This document shows, piece by piece, positions 1 through 8,439 of a stretch of DNA of 64,000 bases. Under the pieces are notes generated by a model, which was not told where the DNA came from, searched no databases, and saw only the letters and a list, made by a program, of their open reading frames with translations. Source of the DNA: Spartinivicinus ruber (lineage in GTDB: Bacteria; Pseudomonadota; Gammaproteobacteria; Pseudomonadales; Zooshikellaceae); the NCBI RefSeq assembly GCF_011009015.1, contig NZ_CP048878.1, positions 5,176,354-5,240,353 of the forward strand, written 5' to 3'. The position numbers and the translations under genes are program-made. Within the stretch, counting starts at the first letter, position 1. Every line of letters begins with the position of its first letter.

Positions 1-3000
1 AGTTGGTTTTGGGTATTATAAAAATAATGGGTTTCTATGCGGCCTTCTCGTCCGCGTTTTTCTTTGATCAAGTTGCCACGATTGTCGTATTCAAAGCGGC
101 GATCGCCAAAGAAAGCTAATCGATTTCCTTTAGACTGCTGCGGACTGGTTGTGGTTGGCAATTCTGGTTCTGAACTGTCTTTTTTCGCCAGCAGGTTATT
201 CGCCGGGTCAAAGGCAAATTGTTCATTAATAAAGCCTTGCACCTGGGTCAATCGATCCAGCGCATCATAATAAAAGCGAGTAGCGCCTTTCTTCAGGTCA
301 CTGATTAAGTTGAGGTTACCACTTTGATCATAACCATACTGTCGTTGGATCAGTGGCTGTTGCTGTCCTTTAGTTAATACCCGGTGTTTTTGCAAGCGAC
401 CCACTGGGTCATATTCAAACTCACTTAAGGTATTACCTTGCAACCGGGCAATTTCTCTGCCAGTCACATCTCGCTTCAACTGGCTGATTGGGTTGCCATC
501 CAAAGCAATTTGGGTATACAACTGTTGATGATTATACTTAAATGCCAGTACTTGCCCACTGGGTAACACGCTTTCAATACGGTTACCCAATGCATCATAG
601 CCGTGCTTTAATTCAGTATCATCCTGCTTTTCCAGGGTTAAATAGCCTTGACTATTATACTCAAACGCTAACTGGCGATGAGGGTTTTGTGCAGTAATTA
701 AATGGCCACAGGCATCATACTGAAAGTGAGTGGCTTCACCATCAGCGGTAGCTTTACTGATTAATTGCCCAAGTTTATTTCGGGTAAATTGAGTTAACAG
801 ACTGGATTGCAACTTTTCCTGGTCGGCTGGCTGGGAACCATTTATGCCTAGTGATGACTCAGGTTTAGCTACTGACCCATCAATGCTGGCAATTAAATGC
901 CCAGCTGAATCATATTGATAATGTTGCTCTCTGCCATCAAAACCTATTTCACTAATTAACCGCTCATTTTTGTCATAAATTAATCGATAGATTTCTGCTT
1001 TTTCATTTTTTAAACCGACTAAATTACGCTCTTTGTCATAAAAATATTCTAGTGATTGGCCTGCTGGATCAATTCGTTTTCTAACTTGAGACAAACCGTC
1101 ATATTGATATTGGGTTACCCGACCAGCACCATCAATATAACGGGTTAACTGACCTGCAGCATTATACTCAAACTGCTGTATCTGGCCATCTGGTTGGCTG
1201 ATTTTGCTAATTAACCCTAAAGTATTATATTCATAGCGAGTAACTGCCAGATTATGATCCTGACTGGCAATAATTTGTCCTTGTGGGTTATAGGCATATT
1301 TTTGGCTACTGCCTTCGTGATCTTTTTCTGCAACCAATTCACCATGAGCATCCCACAACAACAGCCGTACTTGACCTAAGGGATTAGTGATTTTGCTGGG
1401 TAACCCTTGTTTAGTGTATTCAATTTGCGTTTCATTACCTTCTGGGTCTATTCGCTTGGTCAGCAACCCCAAACGGTTATATTCCCTGAGCCAACTGTTG
1501 CCTAACGGATCAGTGACAGCAGTAACTCGTCCAGCATCATCATACGCCAGTTGATGCTGATTACCTTCTGCATCAATTACACAGGCCAACAGCCCTGAGT
1601 CATTATATTGATATTCGGTTGCTGCACCATTGGGGTCTATAGTTTTAGCTTTTCTTCCATGCTCATCGTATTCATAAAGGGTTTCTCCACCCTCCGGATC
1701 TATTTCCTTATCAACCAGCCCTCGTTCATTATAATAAACTGTTCGCACACCACCGTTACTATCCGTACATGTGGTGATTTTATTATCATCATCCCAGCCA
1801 AAGCGATAATCGTAAATACCATTATCCCCCCACTGGTGAACACAAAGGCCATGAATATTGTATTGGTCCCACTCAAAATAAAAGCTAAAGCCAGTCTTTA
1901 AAATACGACGGGTAATAACGTGGTTTTTATAAGCAAATTGCTCTTTATTGCCTGCACAATCAACCACAGCAATTAAATCCTGAGATTGATCATACTGATA
2001 AGTCACCAATGTGTGTCGATGAGTAATTTGCCCTTCCGTGTTATAACGCAGCTCTTCAAGCTGGGTGAGCAAACGGCCGCTATACTGACATACTACCGCC
2101 CTCCCCCAGTTACTTTTTAAACTGGTTAAATAGCCTTTTTCATAGTGACACTGCCAGTAATTATTCGCAGCATCTTCCAGCCGATACAAACGAGCAACTT
2201 GGTTTGATCTTTTAAATAGTTTATCTGGCTGATCAGGTGCTGTTAATCGATAGACATCTTCTGCTTCCCAATTCAGAGTAATTTGTTCAGCCGTGTTTTC
2301 TGTAAATTGTCCCTGCTCACGAATAACCGGAAAACTAATTACCCGCCCTTCGTAGTTAAATAAGCTGATTTCCCGCTCAGAAAAGCTCAAATATTCGGTT
2401 AACGGATAAGTCCAGCCATGGCCTAACCCAGTATTACGGCAATGGCCCGTTCGGTAAGTTCGATTCCACTCTAAAGGCAAAGGAGTATCTATAACAAAGT
2501 CCTGCTGCGTCAGTAACTCTTCCCCTGTTACCAAACTGATGGGTTCACCACCTTTACATACCTTGCTACCCTCAGGACAGGTTTTGTCATTATCAACTTT
2601 ACCTGTTTGCCTGCTAGTGCCAGATTTAGGATTAGTTTCTACAATATGATCGTTGTTTGCTTTAGTAACACCATTATACTTTTTACGTTGTTTAATTTTT
2701 TTCAGAGCTTTCGCTAGTTTTTTCAGTGTACTAATGGCTTTATTACCATAACTCCCCAATTTACTTGCTATATTAGTAGCCATCGCAACACCACCAGCCC
2801 CTCCAGAGACTGCTGCCAATACAATACCTACTACTATGTCAAAAATAGCACCACCAGCCATTCGAGTTTTATCAACTGCGGGTAAAGCATCCCAATAACG
2901 ACCTGGAAAATCTCGCAAATAACTTAAAGTTTCAGGGTCATCCAGAATGGCAATCAGTAATTCTTTTATTTCAACTGCTTCAGCAACAATTTCATTGCCT

Positions 3001-3608
3001 TCTTCCCTGGCAGTATTTAATTTTTGCTCAAGCTTATCAATATCCCCAGTAACAATCGCATTGAGAATATCAAAATATTCCATTTGAGCTTTGCTCAAAA
3101 CATCCGCTGCCAGGGTAACCATATCCCAGATACCCGCTATAGAGTCACCTGCCCCTGACAAAGCAGCACCCGTATAAATTAGCCCTTGTTTCCACCAGGC
3201 TTCCTTGTCCAAGGCCTCATCCATATACAGCTTTTTAGCTTCCTGATCTTTGATGATACCATCCAGAGCCTCTACAAACTCTTTTCTTAACTTGGCCGCT
3301 TCTGCTTCATCAGGGTTGTCTCCGTAAATAACTTCGACTTTACCTGGCGGAATATTTTCTTCCCGAGCATTACCCTGTTCGTCTAAATTGCCACTGGCCA
3401 CTTCATTACCATCAACCAACACTTTATAAGGCGCGTTAGCTGCAGGAGTTTCATCGTGATCTTTATAGCAATAATTTAATGCAATCCAATGATTATTTTT
3501 ACTGCATTTAACCGTAGAATTCGGTTCATCCTTAGACAAGTTTTTGCCATTATCCACCATGGATTCAATAAAATTGGCATTAGGCATAAATGACGGCAGG
3601 TCAGACAT
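1..3608 (-). CDS. Rhs-repeat polymorphic toxin, T6SS-associated (3' end outside window)
   Basis: Candidate type VI-delivered Rhs effector. The frame opens at an ATG (3608-3606) and stays open to the window edge, so at least 1,202 residues are visible and the C terminus is missing. Residues 1 to about 335 are a non-repeat N-terminal region with a hydrophobic Gly/Ala-rich helical stretch near 253-279; I see no PAAR motif there. At about residue 340 the entry to the Rhs core appears (GGEPISLVTGE, then PLPLEWNRTYRT, as in DUF6531), followed by many YD repeats of the type YEYDEHGRKAKTIDPNG. In known Rhs proteins these repeats form a shell around a C-terminal toxin released by self-cleavage; here that toxin and any immunity gene lie to the left of base 1. 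It is the third gene of a vgrG-DUF4123-rhs set, about 100 bp after the DUF4123 gene. Family assignment is firm; the toxin activity is unknown. Confidence 0.93.
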   Translation of the reverse strand, partial: MSDLPSFMPNANFIESMVDNGKNLSKDEPNSTVKCSKNNHWIALNYCYKDHDETPAANAPYKVLVDGNEVASGNLDEQGNAREENIPPGKVEVIYGDNPDEAEAAKLRKEFVEALDGIIKDQEAKKLYMDEALDKEAWWKQGLIYTGAALSGAGDSIAGIWDMVTLAADVLSKAQMEYFDILNAIVTGDIDKLEQKLNTAREEGNEIVAEAVEIKELLIAILDDPETLSYLRDFPGRYWDALPAVDKTRMAGGAIFDIVVGIVLAAVSGGAGGVAMATNIASKLGSYGNKAISTLKKLAKALKKIKQRKKYNGVTKANNDHIVETNPKSGTSRQTGKVDNDKTCPEGSKVCKGGEPISLVTGEELLTQQDFVIDTPLPLEWNRTYRTGHCRNTGLGHGWTYPLTEYLSFSEREISLFNYEGRVISFPVIREQGQFTENTAEQITLNWEAEDVYRLTAPDQPDKLFKRSNQVARLYRLEDAANNYWQCHYEKGYLTSLKSNWGRAVVCQYSGRLLTQLEELRYNTEGQITHRHTLVTYQYDQSQDLIAVVDCAGNKEQFAYKNHVITRRILKTGFSFYFEWDQYNIHGLCVHQWGDNGIYDYRFGWDDDNKITTCTDSNGGVRTVYYNERGLVDKEIDPEGGETLYEYDEHGRKAKTIDPNGAATEYQYNDSGLLACVIDAEGNQHQLAYDDAGRVTAVTDPLGNSWLREYNRLGLLTKRIDPEGNETQIEYTKQGLPSKITNPLGQVRLLLWDAHGELVAEKDHEGSSQKYAYNPQGQIIASQDHNLAVTRYEYNTLGLISKISQPDGQIQQFEYNAAGQLTRYIDGAGRVTQYQYDGLSQVRKRIDPAGQSLEYFYDKERNLVGLKNEKAEIYRLIYDKNERLISEIGFDGREQHYQYDSAGHLIASIDGSVAKPESSLGINGSQPADQEKLQSSLLTQFTRNKLGQLISKATADGEATHFQYDACGHLITAQNPHRQLAFEYNSQGYLTLEKQDDTELKHGYDALGNRIESVLPSGQVLAFKYNHQQLYTQIALDGNPISQLKRDVTGREIARLQGNTLSEFEYDPVGRLQKHRVLTKGQQQPLIQRQYGYDQSGNLNLISDLKKGATRFYYDALDRLTQVQGFINEQFAFDPANNLLAKKDSSEPELPTTTSPQQSKGNRLAFFGDRRFEYDNRGNLIKEKRGREGRIETHYFYNTQNQ

Positions 3609-3704
3609 AATTTGTTATTTCCTTATTTAGCCAGCCAAGCTTTTACAACAAAAAATAAAGTTCATCTTAAACACAAATACAACCCCATCAAACCTATCCC
3701 AAAC

Positions 3705-3722
3705 TCATTCACGAAGAGAATA
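3705..3722 (+). repeat. Copy of the TCATTCnCGAAG dispersed motif
   Basis: TCATTCACGAAGAGAATA; the first three bases are the complement of the DUF4123 stop codon, so this copy encodes the last five residues of that gene (YSLRE). It may therefore be coincidental, but it matches the intergenic copies at 7511, 18616, 30420, 41328, 58059 and 61968. Confidence 0.4.
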
Positions 3723-4643
3723 AAACCAGCCTGCTGCATCATAGTCCTTATACACCTGCTGCCATTTTTCTGCGGGTAATTTCAATAAATGCTCTACCAG
3801 TCGGTTATCATCTTGATGATCCTGATAAGCCTTAAAGTAAGCGGCTAGTATTTTATGCCGATAAAAGTTAGGCCCCATCGAAAACATCAACACTACCCAT
3901 TGGGTTATAGCGTACTCTGAACGCATCCCTTGCTGTTTAGCAACTGCAAGTGCCTGTTCAATTAATAAATCAATTAAAGCCGGGTGATATTGGGCCAATA
4001 CTTGTGGATAGTGGTCATACAGATAATAACGTGTATTAGCAAAAAGGACTTTATCGGAGGCTTTATTTAACTGCACTAATTGGTCTTTACTTAACATCAA
4101 CCAATTAGGCTCTTTAATAACCTGGTTATGGGGCTGCGGATTAGTGATGGTCACCCATTCATCGCTTACCGGCAACCAGCAGCTTGCGATTGGCTTTAAA
4201 TAATCCACCAATAATGCCGGCTCCTGACTTTGTTGCCATGGCCACCAGCGACTAAGTACTCTTGGGTCAAACAACCGAAAATTAACCTGATGTCCATCAG
4301 GCAATTTTACTTGCAGCATACTACGCAAATGGGCCAATACCGTTTGCAAGTCAAAACGGCTCGCTATTGACCAAAAAAAACCGTTGCTAGCAGGCTGTTC
4401 AAATAACCATAACCAAAACGGGTGCTGTAGATCTTGGCCAGGCAATTTAGCAATAAAGGGCTGATTATCAATCGGTAACTCTGCCCCATTGGGTAAAAAC
4501 AGTTGATATTCGCACTCACCTGCTAATTCAAAAAACTTGGCAGGCAATTGCTCATGGCCAGCACTATCAAATATCAGATAACAATGTTCTGAGGGATTAT
4601 CTGCAAAATAAGCTGAAAGCCGTTCCATTAAGGCTTTAGTCAT
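3705..4643 (-). CDS. DUF4123 domain protein, T6SS effector adaptor (Tap/TEC type)
   Basis: 312-residue DUF4123 protein. Known members are cytoplasmic chaperones that load a cognate effector onto the VgrG tip of the type VI secretion system. The N-terminal half (about residues 15-140) has the family look: an early YLIFDSAGHE segment and the conserved FRLFDPRVLSRWWPW motif around residues 121-135. The ATG (4643-4641) directly abuts the vgrG stop codon (TAA, 4646-4644) with no intergenic base, implying translational coupling. The gene sits between vgrG and rhs, so it most likely serves the downstream Rhs protein. No signal peptide or membrane segment is visible, as expected for a cytoplasmic adaptor. 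Confidence 0.88.
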   Translation of the reverse strand: MTKALMERLSAYFADNPSEHCYLIFDSAGHEQLPAKFFELAGECEYQLFLPNGAELPIDNQPFIAKLPGQDLQHPFWLWLFEQPASNGFFWSIASRFDLQTVLAHLRSMLQVKLPDGHQVNFRLFDPRVLSRWWPWQQSQEPALLVDYLKPIASCWLPVSDEWVTITNPQPHNQVIKEPNWLMLSKDQLVQLNKASDKVLFANTRYYLYDHYPQVLAQYHPALIDLLIEQALAVAKQQGMRSEYAITQWVVLMFSMGPNFYRHKILAAYFKAYQDHQDDNRLVEHLLKLPAEKWQQVYKDYDAAGWFYSLRE

Positions 4644-6740
4644 TTATTTATCCGCTCCTTGTTTAGCAGCCTGCTCACATTGCTCACAAAAAGCTGAGTT
4701 ATTAATTCGTCCTTTATTTACTTGGTCTGCACAAAGTTTTGCAAAGGTTAATTGAGCCATTTGCGATGGGGCAGCCGTTAGTGGTTCTGCTACCTTACCA
4801 GCAATATCAGTGATCGCTTGTACCGCAACTGTTGCTGTAATAGGTGAAATAGCAGATCCTCTACTGGCCCCACCACCACTGTTTAGTCTTACCAATGAGC
4901 CTTGCACAGTAACACCTTCAGGTCCCAATGTAATAAAAGCACCGCCAGCTTTAAGGGTGGCATGACTACCCGCTTCAATTACAATTTTCATCCCACTTTT
5001 CAGGTGAGTTTCACTACCAGTATTTTCCAAATGGGAAGTGGCTGTAGTTAACTGATAACTATTGCCAATGGTTAAGTGTTGCGATTGATTAATCTGGCTA
5101 CTTTTAGCAAGATCAACAGTAGTGTGATGGTCTCCTTTAATTTGTTCATAACGATTAGCATTGGTAATTAAATGTCGGTTCATTTGCACTTGCTCGTGCT
5201 GAATATTTTTCACATGCCAATCGCTGTCTTTTTCGCCATGGATAAAAATTTGCTCCTGGCCTTTTTTATCTTCTAAGCGAATTTCGTTAAAACCCTCACC
5301 ACCTGGACTACTCTGGCTTTTAAAAGTGCTGCGAGTTTTATTTATTGGTAATTTATAAGGGGGACGCTGTAATTGATGGTATAGTCGTCCAACAACTATA
5401 GGTTGACTGGGATTACTATTAATGAAGTCCAACATAACTTCCTGGCCAATACGGGGTAATACAAAACTCCCCCACTGCGGGCCAGTCCAGTTTTGTGTTA
5501 CCCGTACCCAACAAGAGCTGTTTTCATCATTTTGCCCTTGCCTATCCCAGTGAAACTGTATTTTTATCTGGCCATAGGCATTGGTGTATATTTCCTCTCC
5601 ACCCGGCCCAGCAACAACTGCCGTTTGCATTCCCTTCAGCTCATGTGTCGGCTTTTCTGCATCCTCATCAGCCAAAGTACGTACTGCCATTTCAGAAGGT
5701 AAAGCAATAAAGTGGTTGTTGTATTGGGTACCTTTGCCTGTTGCTTCCTCTTCTAATACTTGTTGTTGACTACCCTCATGAGTGACTTCTACCAACACAT
5801 AATCTTGGTTTAACTGACTGGCCGGATGTTTCTCTACAACCACTCTATAGCCTGCAGTTAAGCGAACTGCTGTTGAATCACCCTCCACTTGTCGCTGGGC
5901 AGTTTGTAACCGCTGCAGTTCGGTTTTAGCCCGCAGCTCCCCTGAGCCTGGATCTTTAAACTCGCCAGGGTAATGGTAAAACTCTAAAGCCTGTTGCTGT
6001 CTTTCTGTAGCACTGGCGGCCAGATTTAAACCCGGTTGCTCAAAATTGTAATCTTGTAAAACAACTTTCCCCACCCCCGCTTTGCGCGTTAAAGCCAACC
6101 GATAAACTGTATCATTTTCAGGCACCATTCCAGACACTGGGTAATATTGCAACGGTTTACTTAAGCGAGGAAATGCAGGCTTACTGTCACCAAATATCAA
6201 TTTATGGCTACTATTCGTATGCTCAAAATGAAAATGCATTCCTTCTTCACGCATCAAACGACTAATGAAGTGGTAATCTGTTTCTTGGTGTTGCACACAA
6301 TATGTTCTGGAGGAATAGCTAGCGGTTAACTTGAACTCATAATGTTCTGCAGAAATATTTGCCGCTTCTAATACCTGCTTAATAATATCTGGCACGGATA
6401 AGTTTTGAAAAATGAGGCTATTTTTTCGTTGCTGTAAGTACCATAGTTTAGGTACAAGCCTCAACTTATAGGTATGGTATTTTCTGCCAACAGCCTGCTG
6501 CTGGAATAAACTGATTTCACCATGTACCAACCGGGTACTGGTACCATCTTCAATGCTTAACACTGCTGCCTGATTAATGAAACTAGCTGAGTCCAGCTGA
6601 GGGTTTTCTGATGCTACTTTGACATCAAATTGATAATTTTTTGATAATGCCTCTGTACCGCTAAAGTCAATCACTCGAAGCACTTCTTGACTACCAGAAA
6701 CTTGAATCATAAAACGACTTCGATTAGCGGCGAGCGTCAT
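4644..6740 (-). CDS. vgrG: Type VI secretion system spike protein VgrG (TssI)
   Basis: 698-residue VgrG. The N-terminal part resembles phage gp27 (about residues 10-350), including the gp27-like segment VQHQETDYHFISRLMREEG, and the middle is a gp5 OB-fold region (about 380-480; SSCWVRVTQNWTGPQWGSF and LPRIGQEVMLDF). The tail is a beta-helix-like repeat stretch (about 540-620: THLKSGMKIVIEAGSHATLK and the following GGAFITLGPEG). The C-terminal extension past about residue 625 contains Cys residues (CADQ, CEQCEQ) but no recognisable enzymatic domain. The protein trimerises at the tip of the Hcp tube and carries effectors. A purine-rich SD-like AAGGAAC lies about 9 nt before the ATG. It is the first gene of the operon with the DUF4123 adaptor and Rhs toxin; a 10-bp tandem repeat lies just upstream. 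Confidence 0.95.
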   Translation of the reverse strand: MTLAANRSRFMIQVSGSQEVLRVIDFSGTEALSKNYQFDVKVASENPQLDSASFINQAAVLSIEDGTSTRLVHGEISLFQQQAVGRKYHTYKLRLVPKLWYLQQRKNSLIFQNLSVPDIIKQVLEAANISAEHYEFKLTASYSSRTYCVQHQETDYHFISRLMREEGMHFHFEHTNSSHKLIFGDSKPAFPRLSKPLQYYPVSGMVPENDTVYRLALTRKAGVGKVVLQDYNFEQPGLNLAASATERQQQALEFYHYPGEFKDPGSGELRAKTELQRLQTAQRQVEGDSTAVRLTAGYRVVVEKHPASQLNQDYVLVEVTHEGSQQQVLEEEATGKGTQYNNHFIALPSEMAVRTLADEDAEKPTHELKGMQTAVVAGPGGEEIYTNAYGQIKIQFHWDRQGQNDENSSCWVRVTQNWTGPQWGSFVLPRIGQEVMLDFINSNPSQPIVVGRLYHQLQRPPYKLPINKTRSTFKSQSSPGGEGFNEIRLEDKKGQEQIFIHGEKDSDWHVKNIQHEQVQMNRHLITNANRYEQIKGDHHTTVDLAKSSQINQSQHLTIGNSYQLTTATSHLENTGSETHLKSGMKIVIEAGSHATLKAGGAFITLGPEGVTVQGSLVRLNSGGGASRGSAISPITATVAVQAITDIAGKVAEPLTAAPSQMAQLTFAKLCADQVNKGRINNSAFCEQCEQAAKQGADK

Positions 6741-6760
6741 AATCTATTGTTCCTTGATTG

Positions 6761-6800
6761 ACTTGCATTGACTTGCATTGACTTGCATTGACTTGCATTG
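6761..6800. repeat. 10-bp tandem repeat (4 exact copies) in the vgrG leader
   Basis: ACTTGCATTG is repeated four times without interruption, with a half-degenerate fifth unit (acttttatca) after it and a partial unit before it. The array begins 20 bp upstream of the vgrG start codon, so on the minus strand it lies in the 5' leader or promoter just before the Shine-Dalgarno sequence. Confidence 0.9.
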
Positions 6801-7626
6801 ACTTTTATCAACTAGTACCGGCTTACTCTAAGCTGGTATTTTGCTGGAGCAATATACACGAAACCTAGTGGGGCATCCGTAAAATAAGTGGCATTTACAA
6901 GAGATAAAACCAACTGGCTGAGACTGCACAAACAACCAACAGCAATACCCTACAAATAGGGTTATTTACTCCAACCACATAGGGTTATCAACCCTTATAC
7001 CAACTCAAAGATTAACAATAAAATCAATTGGTTACCAAACAACTTAGGTCTTATTTTCTTAGGGTAGTGTTTAAATAGAGCAAAAAATCGCTCATTACCA
7101 ACCAAGTAAAGTGCAAGCTTTTACTCATATGGCTGTTTTTTATGCGGATATTTTTCAAAATGAATAACTAGTGCTCAAGTTCCACTAGAAAGCTGTGCAT
7201 TTTATTGCTCATACACTTTAAGTCACCTGAAGTGTATTGGGTATGTACTGTATGTTTTAAAGCCTACAGTCATTTAGAAAAGCTTCAAAGTTAAACTTCA
7301 AGATACAAATAGCATCGCTGAGTGAAAAGAAAAAATGATATTAGCGAAATAATTTTTAAATTAAAGTTCAATTTGCATAATCATTATGATCGACACTCAT
7401 AAACTAGTCCCAGCTATTTGATGACAACATATTTCCATATCTATCGATTAGACTGCTTAACGACAATAAAAATCACATTGCAACTCTTATAACCAATGTG
7501 AATGGATAACTCATTCACGAAGGATATAACTTTTCATTACTTGCTGCCTGATTAGTTTTACTACCAGGAGCTTTTTTCTTTGTAGTTGTGCCAAATTTTA
7601 TAACCACTGGATAGGACCTAAATAAT
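6801..7626. other. Long intergenic region between vgrG and the 206-aa gene
   Basis: About 830 bp without a convincing gene. It contains a small hairpin (ACCCTA/TAGGGT, 6947-6962), a possible 12-codon ORF at about 7129 without a ribosome site, and one copy of the dispersed TCATTC motif at 7511. It presumably carries the divergent promoters of vgrG and the downstream gene, but I could not single out a convincing -35/-10 pair. Confidence 0.5.
7511..7528 (+). repeat. Copy of the TCATTCnCGAAG dispersed motif
   Basis: TCATTCACGAAGGATATA, about 100 bp upstream of the gene at 7627. Same family as the copies at 18616, 30420, 41328, 58059 and 61968. Confidence 0.65.
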
Positions 7627-8247
7627 ATGTCTGCAAATCAAGTTAGGGCACCCGCCCCGCTTTTTGCCAGGCGGCTTAGCCCTCATGAAATCAACACCCT
7701 CAAACTATGTAATCAATTACTTAAACCACTCAGTCCATTTAACAATGCACTCGAATTCAGTAATGGCGATGAATGGTTTGGCCAAGGATTACTACAAAAT
7801 GGGATAACTGATGATGTAGCTATGCTGCGCTGGCGCCAACACCACCCGGTAAGTCGTAATGCTATTTTATACAACGGCCGAATGGCACCTCTGCCTAATC
7901 AGTCGTTTGAATTAACCTGTGCAGTTGATGTGCTACATCACTCCAAAGACCCTAAAGAAACTTTGTGGGATATTCTACGCTTAACCCAACGTTATTGTTT
8001 AATCAAAGATTACACATACAGTCACTTACCCAGCTGGTTCCTAATAGCCTTGGAGGATATGAGAGGTAACCGGAAACTTCAAACCAATAGTACACTGCAC
8101 TATCAGCATAAATGGGAATGGCTAAAAATTTTTGATAAAGCAGGCTTTAAATTGATCGAGTTAAAACATCCGGTTGGCTGTGATGGCTGGCCTAAACGAC
8201 TTTTAACCAAACGAGTTCAATTTATCGGCTTGTGGGAGCGCAAATAA
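7627..8247 (+). CDS. Degenerate class I SAM-methyltransferase-like protein
   Basis: 206-residue protein resembling Methyltransf_11-type enzymes. The segment MAPLPNQSFELTCAVDVLHH (about residues 86-105) looks like the end of strand 3 plus motif II/III of class I methyltransferases (LPF..sFD.v...dvLhH), and an IKDYTYSHLPSWFL segment follows as in small-molecule methyltransferases. However, the SAM-binding glycine motif I (expected E/DxGxGxG) is replaced by ALEFSNGDEWFGQGL around residue 42-56, so cofactor binding is uncertain. No signal peptide. Single gene; 190 bp downstream is the Amt-chemoreceptor fusion. Substrate not predictable; it could be a catalytically altered homologue. Confidence 0.6.
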   Translation: MSANQVRAPAPLFARRLSPHEINTLKLCNQLLKPLSPFNNALEFSNGDEWFGQGLLQNGITDDVAMLRWRQHHPVSRNAILYNGRMAPLPNQSFELTCAVDVLHHSKDPKETLWDILRLTQRYCLIKDYTYSHLPSWFLIALEDMRGNRKLQTNSTLHYQHKWEWLKIFDKAGFKLIELKHPVGCDGWPKRLLTKRVQFIGLWERK

Positions 8248-8284
8248 GCTAATCCATTCTTAGGATGTTTCCAACATACTTTTT

Positions 8285-8306
8285 GGGGCGATTTGATGTT
8301 CGCCCC
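8285..8306 (+). terminator. Possible terminator hairpin after the methyltransferase-like gene
   Basis: GGGGCGA / TCGCCCC, 7-bp stem with 8-nt loop, about 40 bp after the stop at 8247. No U-run follows, so this is only a candidate. Confidence 0.35.
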
Positions 8307-8439
8307 TAGCTTGACGACACATTCTTTTAAAGCATTTCAGGCGTTTATCGGAATAAAGTACCCATACCAAGTTGTATAATTTTATTCCTTTCCTATATTT
8401 ACTCTTGAAACACACCAGTAAAATAAGTAGTACATTATT

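Noticed and set aside
1-1901. Plus-strand ORFs of 77 and 97 codons (37-270, 1608-1901)
   Set aside because: They lie antisense inside the Rhs coding region and lack ribosome sites.
7370-7392. Fur-like palindrome near 7380
   Set aside because: Only about 12 of 19 positions match the consensus and no iron-related gene is next to it.
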